A stretch of 55,744 nt of DNA from Alphaproteobacteria bacterium. Its GTDB lineage: Bacteria; Pseudomonadota; Alphaproteobacteria; RF32; CAG-239. Shown here piece after piece: positions 1 to 9,089 of the stretch (position 1 is its first letter; each line of letters opens with the position of its first letter). A program made the translations under genes and the position numbers. The stretch lies in contig SUUR01000009.1 in assembly GCA_015062435.1 (NCBI GenBank), positions 1-55,744 of the forward strand, read 5' to 3'. The notes below the pieces were generated by a model. The model saw only the letters and a list, made by a program, of their open reading frames with translations, was not told the DNA's origin and made no database searches.

Positions 1-8
1 TACGAGAG

Positions 9-31
9 ATACTCCGGTCAAGCCGGAGTAT
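9..31. repeat. Palindromic hairpin repeat upstream of cysteine-rich gene
   Basis: A 9-bp perfect stem (ATACTCCGG / CCGGAGTAT) surrounds a TCAAG loop and is followed by TGACAG. The same layout occurs at 27753-27775 and 27795-27817 with different but still complementary stem bases. A decayed relative lies near 37852-37874. In all three cases a small cysteine-rich gene starts shortly downstream. Short dispersed palindromes of this style are common between genes in alphaproteobacteria. Confidence 0.75.
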
Positions 32-85
32 GACAGAAAAAAGAAGAGCCTGAGCATGACAAAATAAGAACAACGGAGCCATGAG

Positions 86-432
86 ATGAAATTATACATA
101 TTTATCATAGCTATGGTATTGCTACCGATATCAGCATCTTTGGCTCAAACATCATGCGTTACTCCGCCATCATGCTCTGAAATGGGATATACTCAAACTG
201 AAAGTGAATGTGCCGGCAAAGAGATTGTTCTCTGGTACCTTATAAAGTTTCAAATGATATTTTCCCACCCAATATTGTAAATGCAAATTTTGCGTTTTCA
301 GAATGTAATATGTTTAGCGGAACAATAGATTCAGTTCCCTCTGGTTTAGTATCTGCCAAATATGCCTTTGATGGGACGGAGGTTGAATGCAGTGAAGAAT
401 TGAATACTAAATACGAAATGGGGTGTATGTAA
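86..432 (+). pseudogene. Frameshifted small cysteine-rich secreted protein
   Basis: The first frame starts at 86 with a signal peptide ending near SLAQ, then TSCVTPPSCSEMGYTQTESEC. This matches the start of the two intact proteins at 26910-27725 and 37897-38709 (SCMVRPSCxDMGxxxxxxxCEGK). Around position 230 the match moves to the frame ending at 432, which continues with VPYKVSNDIF and more cysteines. The first frame stops at 280 after residues unlike the family. The simplest reading is a single frameshift near 225-235 that breaks the gene. Even rejoined, the product would be about 115 residues against 270 for the paralogues, so it may also be truncated. A sequencing error is possible. There is no good Shine-Dalgarno beyond a GGAG about 12 bases upstream. 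Confidence 0.65.
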
Positions 433-483
433 ACTTTATAATTTTAAATGCCATAAATAATATACGTAAGACAATTTGATTTT

Positions 484-3400
484 TTAATTATTACATTTTG
501 AATACAATCTTATATTATCACCAATTTTTAATTTTGTATTTTTTATAGCATTTTTTAAGGTTACATCTTCATTAATTTTTGTTTCTGTAATTTTTTGAGC
601 GCAATAACCTCCGGATAATTTTTTTGAACAATTATATTGATGATATTTATAACCTTTATGACAATTACATTCATCAAAATATTTTTCATTTCCTTTATAT
701 AAAAATTTTGTACCTAATACATGTCGGATAGGGCAGGTTTCTTCTGTCCATATAAAGTTAGTTGGATCAAACCAGCAGTTATAAGCTTTGCGTCCTGAAC
801 CATCGGCATAATCGCAAATTTGAGGATTAGCTGCACTACCGAATTTTTGAATACATAAATCACTTGTTTCGGTTATTTTGATTGTATTAGGAACAATTTT
901 TTCACCATTTTCATTAAGAATATATTCCCCGCATTTACCTAAGATTTTTCCTTTATCACATTGTTTTGTACGATAATGTTTACTGCCATTTTTCATTAAA
1001 GTATTATCATCGCCATATTTGCACCATTTTATATTTTGGTTGGTAGGAACAGATAACGGATATTGGTTACAAAGGTTATCATAGATCAAGTGATTACAAG
1101 AGCATTCTATTTGTTTTTCTCCACATCTTTTGCCTGAGGATCCAGCCCCAAAACCTGCTTTTTCACAAAGTTCGGAAGGAGATGCTTGTTCATCAGAATC
1201 TTCAATTATTGTATATGTTGAAGATTCTCCGGCACAAACTGTTAGTTCGCACTCACTATAATAAGTTTTTCCATTGATACTACAACTTAATGCATTACCG
1301 GTAGGTTGTTTATTATCACTGATTTCACACGTATCTGTATAATTATCTCCACAATAACACGGATACATTATCTTATGTTCATAACTGCAAGAAGTTTGAG
1401 CTTTAGTAAAGCCGAATGTTGCTCCATTACCGTGTTTTTGTTTGCAAACAGCCTCAGTGGCTTCATTTTCAGGCAGATAAACAACTCCTGCTTCATTAGA
1501 TATGATATCATCACAACGAGGATTGCATTGTTCATATTTCAGATTAGTTAAACTATCGTAATTACAAGTTCTTCCACTGGCTTCTTCAGTCTTTGAGCAA
1601 ATTTGAGTACCATTAGCACTTTTTCCGTTTTCGTTCACCCAAGTATCCGGACATTTACAAACATATTTTATAGCACCATTATCGGTACAAGTATAATCCA
1701 CACTACCTAAAGCACACTCGCTTTCTGATGTAAATAATGGCCTATCTGTCGGGCAACCTGCTGTAAAATCGGAATATTTGATAATATTATTGCCATCAAA
1801 ATTACAAGATTTGCCAACTGGAGAAAACTTGGTTTTACAATCCGCACTTTTATCAGAGCAAAATTCATCAAAAGTCTTATAGTTGTCCGGACATTTACAA
1901 ACATATTTTGTAGCATCATTATCGGTACAAGTATAATCCACACTACCTAAAGCACACTCGCTTTCTGATGTGAATAGAGGTCTGTCTGTCGGGCAACCTG
2001 CTGTAAAATCGGAATATTTGATAATATTATTACCGTCAAAATTACAAGATTTGCCAACCGGAGAAAACTTGATTTTACAATCCACATCTTTATCAGAGCA
2101 AAATTCATCAAAAGTCTTATAGTTGTCCGGACATTTACAAACATATTTTGTAGCACCATTATCGGTACAAGTATAATCCACACTACCTAAAGCACACTCG
2201 CTTTCTGATGTAAATAATGGCCTATCTGTCGGGCAACCTGCTGTAAAATCGGAATATTTGATAATATTATTACCGTCAAAATTACAAGATTTGCCAACCG
2301 GAGAAAACTTGATTTTACAATCCACATCTTTATCAGAGCAAAATTCATCAAAAGTCTTATAGTTGTCCGGACATTTACAAACATATTTTGTAGCACCATT
2401 ATCGGTACAAGTATAATCCACACTACCTAAAGCACATTCACTTTCTGATGTGAATAGAGGCCTGTCTGTCGGGCAAGTTAGCGCAAATGAGCCATATTTA
2501 TTTTTCCCCTCATGAGTACAAGGCTCACCAACGCCAGTTGTTTTGCTGATGCAATCAGCATTATTATTACAAAATTCGGCAATTGTTTTATAATTATCTG
2601 GGCAAAAACAAATATAAGCAGAGGTATACTCTATATTATCCACTGTTTCCCAACAAGTTCTATGACCAAACTTACAATCCTTGTGATGATCAACTATTTC
2701 AGCATCGGTTATTAAAGAACATATTACTACAAAAGTTTCATATTTATCAGAAGAGTATCCTTCAATTACCGGTTCCCTAATTCTGTCAGCAGTACATGGA
2801 GTCCATTTACCTCTATTAGTTTTCATGCAATATTGACAGTTGCTATCGCAAATAATTCTACTATTATCTTCAATAGTCCCATTACAATGTTCTAGTAAAG
2901 TTTTTTTATAATCTGGGCAAGTGCATTGATACCAAATTTCACCATTATAAACACACGCTTTTGAGTTATTAAAAGCATAGAATTCATGAACAGATACATT
3001 ATAATCTGAACAATCATCAAATTTACTAAGAGAAAAACTAGTGTCGCATTCTGTTGCACAATATTCATATAATACAAGATTGGGGTTAAAATTACAAGTT
3101 CTACCATAAACATTATAATTATCACCACTATAATATTTACAATAGTCATTTCTTGTCCAATCTACCATATGATTAGATTTATCTTTTTCAACAATATATG
3201 TATCATCACATTTACATAACCATAAAGGGGTTCTTTGAGAAATTGGTAATTTTTCGTCTAAACAAATATTGTTGTTGTTTTCCTTAAACCACATAGTTAG
3301 CAGAGGAGTATCGCTTCGTTGTTTGGCATATTCATAATAAACATTATAAGTTCCAGTAAATAAAGGATGAGATGAATGTAGTTTGACATCGGATTCGTAT

Positions 3401-4356
3401 TGTTCAAGAATGCTACCATCGCTTATTATGCAACCTGTTTGAAGTTCATTAACATCTATAAGAGTTTCTCTACGAGAAATTGTCTTTAGGTAAGAACAAT
3501 TAAGAAAGCAATATTCATAACGAGTTTCTCCCTCTACTTGGCACGTACTTCCACCTCCGATATAGCTGTCAGTTTCAGAATCTGGAGCATCAACAGGAGG
3601 GCAGGTGATATGTTTATAACTTCCATCCATATAACGGGGACAAGCGCAAAAACTTACATTACGTTCTCCGTTACCAAAAGAATATTTACAAATACGTTCT
3701 TCTGAGGCATCAGGACAACCGGTTGTATAATTTTGCCGGTTGCCATCAGTATCATATTGAGCTTTTATCAACTCAACTTCCCATTCCTCACATGGATCAT
3801 AACTAACGGAGCACGCAACATCAACCGGCAAATATAAGCTTCCATTCGTACCGGCTTGGCATTCATAGTCATTTCTGGCTATTTCCATTCCGTTAGACGC
3901 ACAGTCCGGAGCAGATGTTTCTGTATATTCATCACCGCATTTACAAGCAAACTTCACCGTACCGGTACTATCATCTTTACAACCTTCACCGGTATTTTGT
4001 GCATTCACGCTACTGCATTCATTATTAAATAATTTGACAGATGTAAATTGTGCTTCATAAACACTGCACAAAGGCAGACAATCAAATTTCTCTGTTCCGT
4101 CGGATGAATCACAACAAGCTATGGGCATTGCATTATCAACAACCGAACATTCACTTTTGTCAGTAACAATTTTATCACCGCTACAAGTTATTTTATCACT
4201 GGTTGCGCATAATTCTACCGTTGGAGAAGCCATCATCATAACCGGAGCATCTCTACTTGTATATTGGCTGTCTGCAATATAAGTTACAGAAGCATTGGCA
4301 ATATTTGAAAATAATGCCAATACCCCATAAAACAACAATTTTTTCAATTGTAACAT
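484..4356 (-). CDS. Giant secreted cysteine-rich repeat protein
   Basis: I do not recognise a named family. The product is about 1290 residues with a signal peptide (MLQLKKLLF... ending near NASVTY), so it is probably exported to the periplasm or cell surface. It is very rich in cysteine, spaced as in disulfide-bonded modules (CKCPDNYKTF, CSCNHLIYDNLC). It contains three near-identical 80-residue tandem units plus a partial fourth. An ATG 18 bases upstream (4374) is in frame, but the 4356 start places the hydrophobic core properly and its upstream bases resemble those of the paralogue. Neither start has a clear Shine-Dalgarno. It is a paralogue of the next gene upstream: both share an N-terminal module (adjacent to a CC pair) and a C-terminal part containing KCGEYILN, RKAYNCW and PIRHVLGTKF. 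It lies 97 bases downstream of that gene and may be co-transcribed. An adhesin or envelope structural role is a guess. Confidence 0.9.
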   Translation of the reverse strand: MLQLKKLLFYGVLALFSNIANASVTYIADSQYTSRDAPVMMMASPTVELCATSDKITCSGDKIVTDKSECSVVDNAMPIACCDSSDGTEKFDCLPLCSVYEAQFTSVKLFNNECSSVNAQNTGEGCKDDSTGTVKFACKCGDEYTETSAPDCASNGMEIARNDYECQAGTNGSLYLPVDVACSVSYDPCEEWEVELIKAQYDTDGNRQNYTTGCPDASEERICKYSFGNGERNVSFCACPRYMDGSYKHITCPPVDAPDSETDSYIGGGSTCQVEGETRYEYCFLNCSYLKTISRRETLIDVNELQTGCIISDGSILEQYESDVKLHSSHPLFTGTYNVYYEYAKQRSDTPLLTMWFKENNNNICLDEKLPISQRTPLWLCKCDDTYIVEKDKSNHMVDWTRNDYCKYYSGDNYNVYGRTCNFNPNLVLYEYCATECDTSFSLSKFDDCSDYNVSVHEFYAFNNSKACVYNGEIWYQCTCPDYKKTLLEHCNGTIEDNSRIICDSNCQYCMKTNRGKWTPCTADRIREPVIEGYSSDKYETFVVICSLITDAEIVDHHKDCKFGHRTCWETVDNIEYTSAYICFCPDNYKTIAEFCNNNADCISKTTGVGEPCTHEGKNKYGSFALTCPTDRPLFTSESECALGSVDYTCTDNGATKYVCKCPDNYKTFDEFCSDKDVDCKIKFSPVGKSCNFDGNNIIKYSDFTAGCPTDRPLFTSESECALGSVDYTCTDNGATKYVCKCPDNYKTFDEFCSDKDVDCKIKFSPVGKSCNFDGNNIIKYSDFTAGCPTDRPLFTSESECALGSVDYTCTDNDATKYVCKCPDNYKTFDEFCSDKSADCKTKFSPVGKSCNFDGNNIIKYSDFTAGCPTDRPLFTSESECALGSVDYTCTDNGAIKYVCKCPDTWVNENGKSANGTQICSKTEEASGRTCNYDSLTNLKYEQCNPRCDDIISNEAGVVYLPENEATEAVCKQKHGNGATFGFTKAQTSCSYEHKIMYPCYCGDNYTDTCEISDNKQPTGNALSCSINGKTYYSECELTVCAGESSTYTIIEDSDEQASPSELCEKAGFGAGSSGKRCGEKQIECSCNHLIYDNLCNQYPLSVPTNQNIKWCKYGDDNTLMKNGSKHYRTKQCDKGKILGKCGEYILNENGEKIVPNTIKITETSDLCIQKFGSAANPQICDYADGSGRKAYNCWFDPTNFIWTEETCPIRHVLGTKFLYKGNEKYFDECNCHKGYKYHQYNCSKKLSGGYCAQKITETKINEDVTLKNAIKNTKLKIGDNIRLYSKCNN
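1640..2475 (-). repeat. 240-bp in-frame tandem repeats, about 3.5 copies
   Basis: Units begin, on the minus strand, at 2475, 2235, 1995 and 1755, exactly 240 bp apart. Each encodes 80 residues starting CPTDRPLFTSESECALG and passing through CTDNGATKYVCKCPD and KFSPVGKSCNFDG. The last copy is partial and runs into CPDTWVNENGK. The copies differ at only a few bases (for example DVDCKI against SADCKT, and NGA against NDA). That near identity at the DNA level indicates recent expansion or ongoing homogenisation. The paralogue upstream carries a single diverged version of the unit. Confidence 0.95.
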
Positions 4357-4452
4357 CAAAATTATCACACACATCCAAATTAAGATATCTTAAAGGATAT
4401 AATAGTTATTTTGTCGATTGATTACAATATGTTTAAAACAATGTTAACAGTA

Positions 4453-7400
4453 TTATTGTTTGCAATATCCATAGAATTGCATGTTTTGTCCGATAGAAAC
4501 GTATCCATCTATAACAGCGTGTTGCAAAGTTATATCACTTTTGTATTTTTCTTCATTCAAAGGCTGTATGCAAGCACCGCCGGATAATACACCAATACAA
4601 TTATATTTGTGGTATTTATAATTACGATGACAATCGCAAGTATCATAATGTTTTATTTTTCTTTTATAGATAAATTTGGTTCCTAATACGTGTCTTATCG
4701 GGCAATTAGACTCTGTCCAAGTAAATTTACTTTCATCATACCAACAGTTATAAGCTTTACGTCCCGGATCATTTGAATATTCACATAGCACCGGTGTTGC
4801 CCCTGTTCCATAAGTTGATATACATAAAGGAGCAGTTGGTGTGACATGGATTGTTACCGAATAATTAGGAGTTCCATCAGGATTAAGGATATATTCTCCG
4901 CACTTACCTAAGATTTCTTTGGTATTACAGTCAGCATTTTTGTAGTGAGCCGTACCATTCTTCATTAATGTACCGCTTTCGCCATATTTACACCAAATTA
5001 CATTTTCATCTTCCGGTTTTGATAGCGGGTATTTACATAAGCTATTATAGATACTTTTATCGCAAGTACATTCTACTTTACCCATACCGCATCTTCTACC
5101 GGTTGCTCCTGCGCCATAACCGGCAATTTTGCATAAATTATTAGGATGAGCATCTGGATTGGAATCAGTTATTATTGCAATTGTATTTGATTCTGCTGAG
5201 CAATCATTATTTTTGCACTTATTATAATATGTTGTTCCTCCGATAGTACACGCCAAAGCATCGTCTGCCGGAAGTTTATTTTGATACAAATCACAAGTAT
5301 CAGAAAAAGCTGTTCCGCAATAGCATGGATATTTCAGTTGATGGTTCAAGCTGCAATAAGGATCATCTTGACTAGCCCCGAAAGTTCCGCCTTCACCGAG
5401 TGTAAGCTTACATTTCTGTTCATTTGCTTCATTATCTTGAAGGTAGGTGATTCCTTTGCCATTAGTCGGTAATGCATCGCATTTAATTTTACACCCTTCA
5501 TACTTTAAGTTAGTTAGGCTATCATAATTACAAGTTTTTCCGGCACCTTCCTCAGTGTTTGAGCAAACTTGAGTTCCTTTGGCGTTTTTCCCGTTTTTAT
5601 CAACCCAATTATCAGGGCACTTACATACATATTTTATAGTTCCGCCGTCTAAACATTCATAATCCAAACTACCGTCGGTACAATCACTTGCTGATGAGAA
5701 AGTAGGCCTGTCAGTCGGGCAAACAGCGGTAAATTTGTTATATTTATCAACAATATCATAATTACATATATCACCGGCAGGACCAAAGTTGGTTGCACAA
5801 TCACTACCTTTCCCGCTACAATACTCTGTTAATGTCATAAAATCATCGGTACATTTACACATAAATCTGTCTTTATTTTGTAAATCATCATGACAGCTAA
5901 TCGCAATACCGGAAGGAGTAGCTTCTGTACAATCTTTTTCTTTATCGACAACTTTATGTTTAGAGGAATCACATTTTATATCACATATTTCATATACTTC
6001 AGGTGATTTAAAATCACATACTATTCCCATTGCCTCAGATCCGCTTTCTTGACATTCCTTTGCTGTCATCCAACTCTTGGGGCAACCGCATTGCCATTGC
6101 GGAGTTCTATTTTCAATAGCTTTACTTTTATCGAGGCATTGAAATCCATCTGAGTTTTGTTGAGATATCGTATTTCCGTTATCATTCTTGCAATTCTTTT
6201 TATCAGGTACAAAATCACTATCTTTACATGGGGGAAGACAATGTTCATAATATGTTGTTCCGTCAAGTTCACAAGACTTTCCTCCCGGTATCTTATTCGG
6301 AGAGCTACACGGATCACCGCTACATTCGCAATAACTGACTTCTTCATATAAAGATTTGCTTAAGTCATTGCACCCTTCTGTATTATCAGAAAAGCGTTCA
6401 CTAAAAGCATATGCACAGGATATTGTATCTGCATTTTCGGGGCAACCGTCAGTATATTTTTCTCGTTCACCCTTAGTATTATAATATTGTTTGATTTTAC
6501 CTTCTTCAGTGCTAGTGCATTTTTTCACCAATGTACTGTTTGTCGGATAATAAAAATTATTAGCATTACTTGTATCAACATTATTACATTTCCCGTCATA
6601 ACTATTCCAAGATGCATCAGATGTACTACCTGTATCCCCATCGTTAGCATCATAAACAGGAATACCAGTTAAACCTCTTTTTTGGGGAGAGCTTAAGGCA
6701 TTATAAAAACAAACATCACCTGACAAAGTAGTTCCACCGTTACTTCTATCAAAAGTAACGGCAACAACATAGGAGCTATCTTTACCTTTATTTATTCTTA
6801 TATTTTTTAACGAACTATAACCACTGGGGCATGTACATGCATTTACAATGTGATCATAACTTTTATAGCTTGTTGTTTCAATCGTCATTTTACACAAGAC
6901 TTCATCTTCTGAATTCGGATGACTTGCATACACTATTGATGGGCAAGTTGATGCGTTTGTTGCCTCTATTGCAGTTATTTTACTCCCGTCATATGTAATT
7001 TTTGATATTTTGGCATTGTTAAATTCTGTTGCAACATTACCACATGCTTTAGGAACACAAGCTTCACTTTCCGGTAAATATTTGCTCTTACCGTTAGGTC
7101 CGGCCTTACACTCGTAATCCGTAACATAATCCATTCCCTTGTCATTACAATCAGGATCACTATCTTCAGAAAACCTTTCATTACACTGACAAGCATATTT
7201 AAATGTATTTTCACTTTCTAAACATGCAATATCTGTAAATTCAGCATTAAGTTCAGTACAGATTTTGCTAAATAATGATGTATTGGGAAAAGCCTTAAGA
7301 ACTGCACTACAAGGAGGTTCGCAGTCATATTTAGATTTTCCGTTCTCTGTAGCATCACAACATTCCAAACCAAAATTCATATTACCCATTTGGCAATCTT

Positions 7401-7620
7401 CTTTTTTTTCCTTAATAGAATCACTGGTACATAAAATTTTTCCGCTATCTGCACACACATCGGCTACCGGAGCTGCTAAAGACATCACCATCGGTGTATA
7501 TTCAGCTCCACCCTCTCTACTGGCATAAGGAGTATCTGCAATTGGTGTCACAGAAGCATAGGCGCTATTTACAATTAATGTAAGCACCGCAAAAAATAAA
7601 ATTTTATGCAACCACGACAT
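4453..7620 (-). CDS. Giant secreted cysteine-rich protein, paralogue
   Basis: This is a 1055-residue paralogue of the 484-4356 product; I do not recognise a named family. It starts MSWLHKILFFAVLTLIVNSAYA, a signal peptide, so the mature protein is exported. I prefer the ATG at 7620 over the in-frame one at 7659 because the latter would put 13 polar residues before the hydrophobic core. The mature N terminus (SVTPIADTPYASRE) parallels SVTYIADSQYTSRD in the neighbour. Cysteine modules follow throughout, with one copy of the CPTDRPxFxS unit expanded in the neighbour. The conserved end includes KCGEYILN, RKAYNCWYD and PIRHVLGTKFIYK. The pair most likely arose by tandem duplication. The upstream gap to the M48 gene is about 100 bases and AT-rich. 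Confidence 0.9.
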   Translation of the reverse strand: MSWLHKILFFAVLTLIVNSAYASVTPIADTPYASREGGAEYTPMVMSLAAPVADVCADSGKILCTSDSIKEKKEDCQMGNMNFGLECCDATENGKSKYDCEPPCSAVLKAFPNTSLFSKICTELNAEFTDIACLESENTFKYACQCNERFSEDSDPDCNDKGMDYVTDYECKAGPNGKSKYLPESEACVPKACGNVATEFNNAKISKITYDGSKITAIEATNASTCPSIVYASHPNSEDEVLCKMTIETTSYKSYDHIVNACTCPSGYSSLKNIRINKGKDSSYVVAVTFDRSNGGTTLSGDVCFYNALSSPQKRGLTGIPVYDANDGDTGSTSDASWNSYDGKCNNVDTSNANNFYYPTNSTLVKKCTSTEEGKIKQYYNTKGEREKYTDGCPENADTISCAYAFSERFSDNTEGCNDLSKSLYEEVSYCECSGDPCSSPNKIPGGKSCELDGTTYYEHCLPPCKDSDFVPDKKNCKNDNGNTISQQNSDGFQCLDKSKAIENRTPQWQCGCPKSWMTAKECQESGSEAMGIVCDFKSPEVYEICDIKCDSSKHKVVDKEKDCTEATPSGIAISCHDDLQNKDRFMCKCTDDFMTLTEYCSGKGSDCATNFGPAGDICNYDIVDKYNKFTAVCPTDRPTFSSASDCTDGSLDYECLDGGTIKYVCKCPDNWVDKNGKNAKGTQVCSNTEEGAGKTCNYDSLTNLKYEGCKIKCDALPTNGKGITYLQDNEANEQKCKLTLGEGGTFGASQDDPYCSLNHQLKYPCYCGTAFSDTCDLYQNKLPADDALACTIGGTTYYNKCKNNDCSAESNTIAIITDSNPDAHPNNLCKIAGYGAGATGRRCGMGKVECTCDKSIYNSLCKYPLSKPEDENVIWCKYGESGTLMKNGTAHYKNADCNTKEILGKCGEYILNPDGTPNYSVTIHVTPTAPLCISTYGTGATPVLCEYSNDPGRKAYNCWYDESKFTWTESNCPIRHVLGTKFIYKRKIKHYDTCDCHRNYKYHKYNCIGVLSGGACIQPLNEEKYKSDITLQHAVIDGYVSIGQNMQFYGYCKQ

Positions 7621-7721
7621 CTTAATTATCTTACTGTTTATACATTTAAACACATACACCTATATAATAACCATTTATCCTGCGCTTTACAAATAAAAAA
7701 GATATTTTTTTAACTATTTTT

Positions 7722-9089
7722 TTACCTTTTGTTAAGTGATTGTTTTTTCAGTTTGTTTTGCAAATCAGATATTTTTAATTTTAATTGCTTGTCCGGATTA
7801 AGCTCTAGCGCCTGTTTTAGCTGATTTTCTGCTACTTCAAATGCTCCGATTCTGGTTGAATATTCTGCAGAGGCATAATATGCGTGAGTATCTTTTCCTT
7901 GTAATCCGTATGCTCTTGCTAATAAAAGCCATGCAAAACCGGTCGGACGCTTAATAATTGCTTTATTTATCAAATTGATTGCGTGTTGTATATCAGAATT
8001 TGAGGGATTTGCTTCTAATATTGCTTGTGCCAAACTGATTTGCAATAATGCAGAATTTGGCAAATATTTCAATGCTTTCAAATATTCATTTTTTGCGGCA
8101 TCAGCATCACCTGTTTCCAAAAAAAATTGTCCTTTAAGTTCGTAAAAATACGGATTTGTCGGTTGTTTTTGTTGTAAATAATCTATTTCTGATTTAGCTT
8201 GAGAAAGTTTTAACTGCTTAAAATAAGCAATGGCTCTGGCATATTTTGCCGGTAGAGAATTATTTGAAGTCGGATATTCTCGTAATGTTACATTCGGAGC
8301 TTGCAAATAAGCTTTTAATTTTGCTTTTACAAGTTCAAATTCAGCTTGCAGAGATTGGCTATTTTTGATTCCTGAATTTTTGACCGCTTGCTCAAAAAAA
8401 CTGATTCTTTCTCCGGTCAGAGGATGAGTTCTGAAATATGGTGTTTCCTCAATTCCTTGTAATCGGTTGATGGTGTTTAATTTTTTCATAAACTTTAGCA
8501 TTCCCTCAGGAGATTGAGAGGTTTTTTGCAATAGATTCAATGCTGTTTCATCAGCAGCACGTTCTTCAGTAGTTTTGTATTGGGTAAAATTGGTAATAAT
8601 TGAGCTTTGTGTACCCAACATCGTTGCCATTGCCACATCGGCATTACCGGTAAAAACAGCTGCGGCACCGGCTGCAATAGCTGATGCCAAAGATATATCT
8701 TGCATGGATTTAGCTTTGAGTTTTTGGCGCAAAATATGCCCGCCGGCAATATGTCCGACTTCATGAGCAATAACTCCGGCAAGTTCATTTGGAGTATCTG
8801 CTGTCATAATTGTGCCGGTGTTGATAAAAAGATTATTACCATCTGCAACAAACGCATTTAGTGATTTATCATCAACAATATATATTTCTCTGTTTCCCAA
8901 AGGCTGTCCTGCGGCCTTAAATAGCGGTTTTGAAATCTTAGCTAATAACTGTTCTGTTTCTTCATCACTTATCAGTCTGACTTCTTGAGCAAAAACATCA
9001 TTAACCAATAAGCATATCGGCAGCCATACACTGCCGATAACTTTCAAACCTAAACTTTGTATTATCCTTTGATAAGTTTTTTCCACCAA
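7722..9089 (-). CDS. bepA: M48 family metalloprotease, BepA/YfgC-like, with TPR tail
   Basis: This is a periplasmic zinc metalloprotease of the type that, in E. coli BepA, degrades or helps assemble stalled outer-membrane proteins. A hydrophobic N terminus ends near VFAQ around residue 35. The HEVGH zinc motif is near residues 109-113 and the third ligand lies in EERAADE near 174. The C-terminal third looks like TPR helices (YFYELKGQFFLETGDADAAK). At 455 residues the length is normal. The start is a TTG: no ATG lies before the signal sequence, and a GGAG sits 8 bases upstream of the TTG at 9089. The gene therefore begins inside the last 28 bases of rne and is probably translated from the same transcript. 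The family is secure; orthology to bepA is likely but unproven. Confidence 0.9.
   Translation of the reverse strand: MVEKTYQRIIQSLGLKVIGSVWLPICLLVNDVFAQEVRLISDEETEQLLAKISKPLFKAAGQPLGNREIYIVDDKSLNAFVADGNNLFINTGTIMTADTPNELAGVIAHEVGHIAGGHILRQKLKAKSMQDISLASAIAAGAAAVFTGNADVAMATMLGTQSSIITNFTQYKTTEERAADETALNLLQKTSQSPEGMLKFMKKLNTINRLQGIEETPYFRTHPLTGERISFFEQAVKNSGIKNSQSLQAEFELVKAKLKAYLQAPNVTLREYPTSNNSLPAKYARAIAYFKQLKLSQAKSEIDYLQQKQPTNPYFYELKGQFFLETGDADAAKNEYLKALKYLPNSALLQISLAQAILEANPSNSDIQHAINLINKAIIKRPTGFAWLLLARAYGLQGKDTHAYYASAEYSTRIGAFEVAENQLKQALELNPDKQLKLKISDLQNKLKKQSLNKR

Noticed and set aside
1707..2423. Three open frames of 78 codons at 240-bp spacing on the minus strand, out of frame with the large gene
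   Set aside because: They are produced by the 240-bp tandem repeat read in another frame; composition is hydrophobic and unlike real proteins here.
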